Shown here in pieces: positions 58,320-64,000 of a stretch of 64,000 nucleotides of DNA. The notes below the pieces were generated by a model, which had not been told where the DNA came from, did no database searches, and was given only the letters and a program-made list of their open reading frames with translations. The first letter of the stretch is position 1, and every line of letters starts with the position of its first letter. This stretch comes from Candidatus Desulfosporosinus nitrosoreducens. GTDB taxonomy: Bacteria; Bacillota; Desulfitobacteriia; Desulfitobacteriales; Desulfitobacteriaceae. Made by a program: the position numbers and the translations under genes. The DNA lies in assembly GCF_030954495.1 (NCBI RefSeq), contig NZ_JAVHUW010000065.1, positions 62,001 to 126,000 on the forward strand. Direction: 5' to 3'.

Positions 58320-58898
58320 ATGTTTGAGGCGATTAAAAACTACCTTCCTTACAATGAGCAGGAGGCCAAGGATAAAGAAATCTTTCTTTACTGTATCGGG
58401 GCATTTCAAGATGTCTTAACGAGAAGCAACGAGGTCGCCCATATTACAAGTTCGGCCTTTACAGTGAACAAGACTAAGGATAAAGTGCTTATGATTCACC
58501 ATAATATTTATAATTCCTGGTCCTGGGTCGGCGGGCATGCCGACGGAGAAGAGGACCTATTGGCGGTTGCCCTGAAAGAACTAAAAGAAGAGACGGGAGT
58601 AAAAAGTATTCGTCCGGTATCGGAGGATGTTTTTTCTCTGGATGTGTTAACGGTTTTTGGACATAGAAAAAGAGGGCGCTATGTAGCCCCCCATTTGCAT
58701 CTATCGGTTGCCTATTTAATTGAAGCGGATGAACGCGATTTGCTTAGAGCTAAAGAAGATGAGAACAGTGGAGTCCAATGGATTCCTATGGAGGAAATCA
58801 AGGTTTACAGCACTGAGCTTCATATGCATAAACTCTATGAGAAATTGATATCGAAAATTCGTCAGCTTCCCAAGCAGGCCCCTGCTACCGGGCTATGA
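58320..58898 (+). CDS. NUDIX hydrolase
   Basis: 192 aa. Nudix box GGHADGEEDLLAVALKELKEETG, with Lys at the usual Arg position of REUxEE, which should still work. NUDIX enzymes cut nucleoside diphosphate derivatives; no specific substrate is evident. Preceded by AAGCGGGAGT. Its stop overlaps by 6 nt the stop of the converging methyltransferase gene. Confidence 0.9.
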   Translation: MFEAIKNYLPYNEQEAKDKEIFLYCIGAFQDVLTRSNEVAHITSSAFTVNKTKDKVLMIHHNIYNSWSWVGGHADGEEDLLAVALKELKEETGVKSIRPVSEDVFSLDVLTVFGHRKRGRYVAPHLHLSVAYLIEADERDLLRAKEDENSGVQWIPMEEIKVYSTELHMHKLYEKLISKIRQLPKQAPATGL

Positions 58899-59846
58899 AT
58901 TGAGTGTTTGACCGGCGCCTTTATAGGTTGCCGTGATTATTTGCCGTCCGGCTGCTTCATGTAATTTGACATCCTCAAAATCAGCCCCGGTCAGCCAATC
59001 CGTATATTGTTCCAAGGTCCAGGTGCCGCCGTTGGCGGTATTAAGCAGCATATTTACGCCAAAAACCGCCGCAAAGGAATTCGTCCCGCGCACCATATCG
59101 ATGATGGCGATGCGCCCGCCGGGGACCAGCGCCTTCCCGACTTTGCGGAACAATTCCCGGTTTTCTGCCTCGCCGAAAATGTGGCAGATGTTCCCCAGAT
59201 GTGCCAGATCAAAGGGGTCGGGGGGTAAACTCCGGTTAAAATCTCCGGGGATTAAAGTGATTCCCGCCTTATCGGCCTTTGCTTGCATCAGCTTCACTAC
59301 CGGAGGAAGATCCAGCACAGTCACTTTAGCGCCTAGAGCAGTAAAAGCACTTCCATAAATCAAAGGCCCGCCGCCAATATCCAATACCCGGGTTCCCTTG
59401 ACACTATCCCCAAGCAGAAACTCGGCGATGATCGGAGCACCTTTTTCTGCCCCATGCCTCATGCCTTCCATAAAATAGCGGGTGTTTTCCGGGTCCTGGT
59501 CCCGTGTCAGCTGGCCGTTGCTTAAAACTTCAGGAAGCTGAACCCAGGACCGTATCAAATTATAGCGGTGCATAAAAGCGAAGCCTAAATAATTAGGCGC
59601 CTGGGGATCGTAAATCATTTTTTGCGTTTCTTCCGAGAGAACCACCGTATCTCCTTGTCTGGTTACGTAACCAAGATCGGCCAAAGCTTCGAGTACTACC
59701 CAAACAGCCCGGGGGTTTAGATTTAGTTCTTTGGCTAGAGCCGAGGAGGTTGTGTTTCGGCGCAAAGCCTCGACCATTCCGGTTTTGACTGCTGCGCCTA
59801 GGATTAAGAGTTCCTGGGGTAATGCCATAAGTTTATTCTCCGCCAT
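58893..59846 (-). CDS. SAM-dependent O-methyltransferase-type protein with winged-helix N-domain
   Basis: 317 aa from ATG 59846, with GAGGTGG before it. N-terminal dimerisation/winged-helix domain (~10-95: LNPRAVWVVLEALADLGYVTRQGD), C-terminal Rossmann methyltransferase with the SAM loop VLDIGGGPLIYG and the acidic ribose contact VTVLDLPP. DLAHLGNICHIFGEAENRELFRKV resembles plant-COMT-like bacterial enzymes. Substrate unknown. Confidence 0.85.
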   Translation of the reverse strand: MAENKLMALPQELLILGAAVKTGMVEALRRNTTSSALAKELNLNPRAVWVVLEALADLGYVTRQGDTVVLSEETQKMIYDPQAPNYLGFAFMHRYNLIRSWVQLPEVLSNGQLTRDQDPENTRYFMEGMRHGAEKGAPIIAEFLLGDSVKGTRVLDIGGGPLIYGSAFTALGAKVTVLDLPPVVKLMQAKADKAGITLIPGDFNRSLPPDPFDLAHLGNICHIFGEAENRELFRKVGKALVPGGRIAIIDMVRGTNSFAAVFGVNMLLNTANGGTWTLEQYTDWLTGADFEDVKLHEAAGRQIITATYKGAGQTLNS

Positions 59847-59906
59847 GGATACCACCTCTTCCTGCTTTTTCCTATAGTTTACCAAGTCTAGCGGTTATTG
59901 ACTAGG

Positions 59907-59992
59907 AAAAAGCACTGCGATTAAGGCAATTATGGATTATTGCCGGTTATGGATGGCAGCATCACCTTTGCCGGAGGGAGCAAATACTATTT
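59907..59992 (+). pseudogene. Fragment of the ecsA-like ATPase gene
   Basis: Closely matches 62308-62393 inside the intact ABC ATPase gene, covering the end of Walker A onwards (KSTTIKAIMGLLPV...). There are only a handful of substitutions over about 85 bases, plus one lost G that breaks the frame. It stands alone, in the same orientation and 2.4 kb upstream of the intact gene, with the toxin-antitoxin pair and serpin between. A decayed partial duplicate. Confidence 0.85.
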
Positions 59993-59999
59993 AATAAAA

Positions 60000-60036
60000 A
60001 AACCGGAGCTCTTACTGCGGCCCCGGCTTTTTTATT
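60000..60036. terminator. Hairpin after the toxin gene, usable in both directions
   Basis: AACCGGAGC...GCGGCCCCGGCTTTTTT: CCGG(A)GC pairs with GC(C)CCGG, with A-run and T-run on either side. Would end the minus-strand toxin-antitoxin transcript. Confidence 0.6.
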
Positions 60037-60040
60037 TATG

Positions 60041-60304
60041 CTACTTGTTACCGTAATGGCTGCGGCATTGAGCTATTTCTACTTGTCCGCCTTTAATGCG
60101 ATATACCAGCCGGTTTGTTTCGTCAATCCTCCGGCTCCAAAAACCTTCAAGATTGCCGAACAGGGTTTCCGGCTTCCCTATACCGTTATTACCATTGCGG
60201 TCGATGTCCTGTATTAGCTGGTTAATCCGCTTCAACGTCTTTTTGTCCTGCGTTTGCCTATAAAGGTAATCTTCCCATGCTTCATCGGTCCATACCTTAT
60301 TCAT
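60041..60304 (-). CDS. yoeB: YoeB-family mRNA interferase toxin
   Basis: 87 aa. E46, R65, H83 and Y84 stand at exactly the positions of the catalytic residues of E. coli YoeB. KPETLFGNLEGFWSRRIDETNRLVYRI and CRSHYGNK are family text. It cuts mRNA in the ribosome A site. Its start overlaps the antitoxin stop by 8 nt. The partner is a DinJ/RelB-type antitoxin, not the usual YefM. Confidence 0.93.
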   Translation of the reverse strand: MNKVWTDEAWEDYLYRQTQDKKTLKRINQLIQDIDRNGNNGIGKPETLFGNLEGFWSRRIDETNRLVYRIKGGQVEIAQCRSHYGNK

Positions 60305-60560
60305 CGTCCGTCCCTATCAACTCGTGCACCGTACCTTTACCGGCTTCAAGCTGGGTGATAGACTTCATTAACCGCGCTTGGTTTGCTTCGCTGTAAAACG
60401 GGTCGGCAGTGATTTCAAAAGGGATTTTCCCTTGACGGACAACCGCCTTTGTAAAGATAGTAAATGCTGTGGTCATATTTAAGCCCATATCCTCGAAAAG
60501 TATTTCCGCTTGCTTTTTTAGGTTTTCATCTATGCGAATAGTAATGCTTGTCGTTGCCAT
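60297..60560 (-). CDS. RelB/DinJ-type ribbon-helix-helix antitoxin
   Basis: 87 aa from ATG 60560, with AAGGGGGAG 6 nt before it. TTSITIRIDENLKKQAEILFEDMGLNMTTAFTIFTKAVV is the DinJ/RelB DNA-binding and dimer region; the C-terminus (PFYSEANQARLMKSI...) would wrap the toxin. Expected to repress its own promoter with the toxin. Confidence 0.92.
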   Translation of the reverse strand: MATTSITIRIDENLKKQAEILFEDMGLNMTTAFTIFTKAVVRQGKIPFEITADPFYSEANQARLMKSITQLEAGKGTVHELIGTDDE

Positions 60561-60585
60561 AGTATCTCCCCCTTTATGCACTAAC

Positions 60586-60628
60586 ATCGTACATATATTC
60601 ACTTACAATGTCAATACATGGTATGTAT
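60586..60628 (-). promoter_or_regulatory. Promoter and candidate operator of the toxin-antitoxin operon
   Basis: On the minus strand: TTGACA (60614-60609), 17 bases, TACGAT (60591-60586). Just upstream, ATACAT-GGT-ATGTAT (60614-60628) is a perfect dyad that touches the -35 box, the likely antitoxin site. Confidence 0.7.
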
Positions 60629-60730
60629 AATCTGCGAATATTATACTCTGGGGTAAATATTTTTTCTGCATTGTAGCCGTTGCGTGAATTCCCTGTGTTG
60701 TTGCGTTTCAATCTCTGCTGTATGAACCGG

Positions 60731-62005
60731 CTAAGCCTGTCCCGCCTCGTACAGCTTACCCATAAATAAAATCGTTCCTGTTTCATCATCGGCGATGACG
60801 AACACAAACGGCCGGTCGGCGATGAAAGCCGGCATTTGGGCCGGGGCCTCCGCCTGCTTTATTTCCACTGAAGTTGCTGCCGCCGCCTCACTGCCCTCTT
60901 CGTTAACTTCAATGACCGCCTTGTGAAGCACCCGGCTGATGTAAATATTAGCGCCGATCCCGGAAAAGTTGGCTTTCTGCGTAAAGGCTTCCCCCATCCC
61001 CAGGGCGCTCAGGCTGCTGTTTAAATTCTTGATCCCGTATTCCAGCTTAAAACGCGGCAATTGCAGCCTGACTTCCTCCCGCTCCGCGATACTGTTCCTG
61101 ATCGCTTGCCAGCGGTTGGCATCCAGCGAGGCGATAAAATCATTAATATTTGCGGTTTTTCCCGGCAGGATGCAATACATAGCCGCCTTGCCGCTTCCGT
61201 AGGGCAGCCGGACAGCCTGAAAATCAGCTCCCTGCCCGTATTCGACTTTCCCCGTTCTGCTCATCATCATGACATCGTTCGTGCCGCCGTTCCCCGTCTT
61301 GAATTGGGTCGGAAAGGTAGCCTGCGGATTAAATTGCTCGGACCAATCTCCCTTGAAATAGATAGCATTGATGAGGTACATGATCACATCGGACGGTATC
61401 GGGGCGTCCACCATCTTGTCAATCTTTTTATGAGTGGCGTCAGAGATCCATTGGTTGATTTGAGCGGCTGCGTTATTTTTACTAAAGTCCAAGGGGGTCA
61501 CCGCGGCCTGAAAAATATCCTTGTTGGCCGTTAAAAAATTCGGCTTGATATTCTCTCCTTCTCTTACCCAGACTGAATTGCTGATATTCAGCTCGACCTT
61601 GTCGTCCAAGGTTTTTAAATAGGGGAGCAGGTTTTTGTAGCTGTCGCTGAGTTTTTCATTGGCAATTCCGGTATACCCTAAAGCCTCGGCCATAGCTTCT
61701 TTCGTTGACGTGGCGGCCCCCTGGTAGGTCATCGTCAGGGCAGTCGATACGCTTAAGGGCGATATGAAAATATTCCGTTTCCCGTCTTCCTTGTCCAACT
61801 GCTTGAAAAGAGCGAAGGCGAAGCGCGTATTTCCCGCTATAACGTCCTTGCTGATTTGATTTTTGGCGAAGCTATCCGCTCCGGCGGCATTCATGTTCTT
61901 AGGTATAGGGCTATTTTGGCCGGATTGAGCAGTCTGAGCCGAACACCCTGCCAGCAGGCTTGCTGCTAATGTGCAGCAAAGCAGCAGGGGAAACCGTTTT
62001 TTCAT
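60731..62005 (-). CDS. Serpin-family protease inhibitor, predicted lipoprotein
   Basis: 424 aa. Lipoprotein signal with lipobox SLLAGC (Cys21), a Ser/Gln/Asn-rich linker, then a full serpin domain (~50-422): NIFISPLSVSTALTMTYQGA, ISNSVWVREG, INAIYFKGDWSEQF. The hinge of the reactive loop, EVNEEGSEAAAATSV, has the small residues needed for loop insertion, so it should be inhibitory. By length the scissile P1 residue falls near Ala in KQAEAP, which would suit elastase-like or other broad proteases. PFVFVIADDETGTILFMGKL is the C-terminal signature. Probably anchored outside the membrane. Serpins are patchy in bacteria, which suggests transfer. Confidence 0.93.
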   Translation of the reverse strand: MKKRFPLLLCCTLAASLLAGCSAQTAQSGQNSPIPKNMNAAGADSFAKNQISKDVIAGNTRFAFALFKQLDKEDGKRNIFISPLSVSTALTMTYQGAATSTKEAMAEALGYTGIANEKLSDSYKNLLPYLKTLDDKVELNISNSVWVREGENIKPNFLTANKDIFQAAVTPLDFSKNNAAAQINQWISDATHKKIDKMVDAPIPSDVIMYLINAIYFKGDWSEQFNPQATFPTQFKTGNGGTNDVMMMSRTGKVEYGQGADFQAVRLPYGSGKAAMYCILPGKTANINDFIASLDANRWQAIRNSIAEREEVRLQLPRFKLEYGIKNLNSSLSALGMGEAFTQKANFSGIGANIYISRVLHKAVIEVNEEGSEAAAATSVEIKQAEAPAQMPAFIADRPFVFVIADDETGTILFMGKLYEAGQA

Positions 62006-62184
62006 GCGGTCATCTCCTCAAAGGTTAATGTTTTTCTTCAAATAATGACGTTAAAAAAAGGGCCGTTCTGACGCTGTTCAGGCCGCCAGCCGTTTTTTTT
62101 AATAGGAAGGAATTAGGGAAATACTGAAAGGAGCGAGTATAATTAGGAGAATATGAGAACATTGAGATTAAAGGTGATTAAGCG

Positions 62185-62898
62185 ATGGAATTACTTAGAG
62201 TAGCTATTAACCAGGCCGGATATTCCGGCAACTCGGATGTTATAAAGAAGGTTGCTCTTTCGGTAAAATCCGGGGAGCTTATAGGGTTGATTGGTCCCAA
62301 CGGAGCCGGCAAAAGCACTACGATTAAGGCAATTATGGGATTATTGCCGGTTATGGACGGCAGCATCACCTTTGCCGGAGGGAGTAAAAACTATTCCTAT
62401 ATTCCGGAGCAGCCGGTTCTGTACGAAAGATTAACGCTCTGGGAGCATCTGGAGTTGGCTGCCGCGGCCTATGAAATCGAACGCAAGACTTTTTTGGCCA
62501 GGGCTGAGAGTCTGCTGCAACTCTTTCGTCTTTCTGAAGTCAGGCATCATTTGCCGGGCACTTTTTCTAAGGGCATGCAGCAAAAGGTTATGCTTATCTT
62601 AGGCTTTCTGCTTGAACCGGCGGTTTATGTGGTGGACGAGCCTTTTCTGGGGTTGGACCCAAGAGGCACCAAGGATTTCCTGGCTCATTTAAATCAGGCC
62701 AGGGCCAAAGGCGCAGGGGTGTTAATGTCTACCCATGTGCTGGATACGGCGGAAAAAATCTGTGATTCTTTCGTTTTAATGAACAGCGGGACAGTGGTTG
62801 CCGCCGGCAATTTAACGGAAATAAGAAAACAATGTCAATTGCCCGAGGGTTCCCTGTTTGAGTGTTTTGATCAGATATTGGAGAACTGGACATTATGA
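62185..62898 (+). CDS. ecsA: ABC transporter ATPase, EcsA-like
   Basis: 237 aa. Walker A GPNGAGKST (about 37-45), signature FSKGMQQKVMLILG, Walker B VYVVDEPFLGLDPRG, His switch MSTHVLD. The downstream overlapping gene is EcsB-like, so this is an Ecs-type exporter ATPase. In Bacillus, Ecs affects secretion, competence and intramembrane proteolysis. A broken copy of part of this gene lies at 59.9 kb. Confidence 0.9.
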   Translation: MELLRVAINQAGYSGNSDVIKKVALSVKSGELIGLIGPNGAGKSTTIKAIMGLLPVMDGSITFAGGSKNYSYIPEQPVLYERLTLWEHLELAAAAYEIERKTFLARAESLLQLFRLSEVRHHLPGTFSKGMQQKVMLILGFLLEPAVYVVDEPFLGLDPRGTKDFLAHLNQARAKGAGVLMSTHVLDTAEKICDSFVLMNSGTVVAAGNLTEIRKQCQLPEGSLFECFDQILENWTL

Positions 62899-64000
62899 AT
62901 GTTGCGAGGCTATTTGTTCAACGTCTTGTTGCTGAGTGGAAATATCAATATGAGGTCTGGAAAACGGCTGTGGATTGGGTTGTGGCCCTGTATATTGTGA
63001 TTCCTTTCAGCGCCATTTTCCTGAATTTTTATCGCTCTTGGTGGTGGAAAGCTCCGGGATGGCTGAACTATGTCCCTCTCAATGCCTTATTGTTCGTTGT
63101 TCTCGTCTTTGCCTGGTCCGGAACAATTCGTATTTTTGTCGAAGACGCGGATCAGCTCTTCCTTTTGCAGCGTGCCGCTTGGTTTAATGGGCTGCTTAAG
63201 TATAGTCTGAGTTATTCCCTAATCTATAATTTGGTGGCTGCCGTCTTATTGTTGTTGGTGCTGGCCCCGTTCCTGATTTTGCATTACGGTTTTTCCTGGT
63301 TGAATCTTATGTGGCTAACGGTTTTCCTGGCACTCTTTAAAAACTGTATGGGGATAGCTAAACAGCTTTTCGAATTTCGCTTTAAGGGTTGGTCCCAGCG
63401 CTTTGTGAGAACGGTCATTTTTGTCATAGCAGGTTTGTATATGCGGCAAAGCGTGTTTTATTTACAAAGCCGCCGGGAATTGTTTTATCCGTTAATCTTG
63501 GGGCTTTTATTCCTTTTAGGCTTACTTTTATATAAAAGGCTGACTATGGAAGGGATTTTTTTTGAAGATGTCTCAAGAGAAGAAACAGCGAAATTACGTT
63601 TAGCTAAATTCATGCTCCAAAGAGCCGGGACTTATGTAAAAAAGCCAAGGTCCCTGAGAAAACGCCCTTTGATGTTTAGAAATTCTAATTTGCTTTTTCA
63701 GAAACGCAATCCTGTCAACGCTTTAACGGAAGTGTGTCTGAAAGCCCTGCTGCGCAATGACGGGGACGTGATGTTTTACCTCCAGCTCCTGGGATTTGAT
63801 TTAGGACTGATTTTGCTTATTCCAAGCTATTATAAATGGCTCCTTTGGCTCGTTTTTTCTCTGGTGATGACGAATCTGGTTTGGCTGTCCTGGAGAGAGG
63901 TTATTAATGAGCCCTTTGTTTGCTTATTTCCCTGGCTCCCGGAAACCAAGGTGGCTGCGGCGAGAAAAGCCCTGTTTTTGATGGCCTTACCGGGCCAGCT
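62895..64000 (+). CDS. ecsB: EcsB-like ABC transporter membrane protein (3' end outside window)
   Basis: Partial: 368 codons visible, open to the window edge. Starts at ATG 62895, overlapping the ATPase stop by 4 nt (ATGA). The protein begins MNVARLFVQRLVAEWKYQ and has several hydrophobic helices (about 33-50, 60-75, 110-130, 135-150, 170-185, 195-215). The soluble stretch VSREETAKLRLAKFMLQRAG and a basic loop RNSNLLFQKRNPVN follow, as in EcsB (PF05975). It forms the membrane half of the exporter. Confidence 0.88.
   Translation, partial: MNVARLFVQRLVAEWKYQYEVWKTAVDWVVALYIVIPFSAIFLNFYRSWWWKAPGWLNYVPLNALLFVVLVFAWSGTIRIFVEDADQLFLLQRAAWFNGLLKYSLSYSLIYNLVAAVLLLLVLAPFLILHYGFSWLNLMWLTVFLALFKNCMGIAKQLFEFRFKGWSQRFVRTVIFVIAGLYMRQSVFYLQSRRELFYPLILGLLFLLGLLLYKRLTMEGIFFEDVSREETAKLRLAKFMLQRAGTYVKKPRSLRKRPLMFRNSNLLFQKRNPVNALTEVCLKALLRNDGDVMFYLQLLGFDLGLILLIPSYYKWLLWLVFSLVMTNLVWLSWREVINEPFVCLFPWLPETKVAAARKALFLMALPGQ

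Overview
The window reads as a chromosomal segment of an anaerobic, spore-forming, low-to-mid GC Firmicute, most like the Desulfitobacterium/Desulfosporosinus group. This rests on gene content: a SpoVB-type flippase, a sporulation-kinase-like histidine kinase, corrinoid methyltransferases, a double-cubane-protein pair, a selenium cluster, RFN, THI and c-di-AMP riboswitches, and two separate routes that would release sulfite from C2/C3 sulfonates. Members of this group use sulfonates and sulfite as electron acceptors. The genus is inferred, not proven.

Layout. (1) 1-10.4 kb: a bacterial microcompartment operon on the minus strand (an amidohydrolase with a candidate encapsulation tail, EutJ, EutN/PduN vertex protein, PduS-like flavo-Fe-S protein, PduT-like trimeric shell protein, EutQ-like cupin running off the edge). 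It diverges from a sigma-54 activator, a glycyl radical enzyme whose active-site residues match isethionate sulfite-lyase, and its activase. Both transcription units have -24/-12 promoters, and shared dyads (TGTTGC-N6-GCAACA) lie between them. (2) 10.4-19 kb: a broken riboswitch/ribB fragment, a divergent radA, an FMN-riboswitch-controlled ribB, a PGA-hydrolase-like gene, a double-cubane protein with its ATPase, and gltX. (3) 19-23.6 kb: a selenium cluster (desulfurase-like protein, selD, yedF, DUF3343), three tRNAs, an IscA-like protein and a small rubredoxin missing from simple ORF calling. (4) 23.7-29.8 kb: a PAS histidine kinase, citrate synthase behind a c-di-AMP riboswitch, a TipA-like regulator and an AraC regulator. 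(5) 30-32.7 kb: a corrinoid methyl-transfer module.

(6) 33-53 kb is the most interesting block. Twin GntR regulators bracket a SuyAB-type sulfo-lyase, an aldehyde dehydrogenase and a LarA-type nickel racemase. These are followed by an oxidoreductase, two class II aldolases, a UTRA regulator with its own palindromic operator set, a sugar ABC importer, a FucI-type isomerase, a degenerate M24 protein, an EamA exporter and a PfkA-like kinase. Read together they could form an isomerase-kinase-aldolase pathway for a sulfosugar that ends in sulfolactate, pyruvate and sulfite. (7) 53.3-58.3 kb: SpoVB and a TPP-riboswitch thiamine-precursor importer. (8) 58.3-64 kb: a NUDIX hydrolase, a methyltransferase, a YoeB/DinJ toxin-antitoxin pair, a lipoprotein serpin and EcsA/EcsB (the latter cut by the window edge).

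Two loci show the same unusual scar: a short truncated copy of a gene lies about 2.0-2.4 kb upstream of the intact gene, with accessory genes in between (radA before ribB; toxin-antitoxin plus serpin before ecsA).
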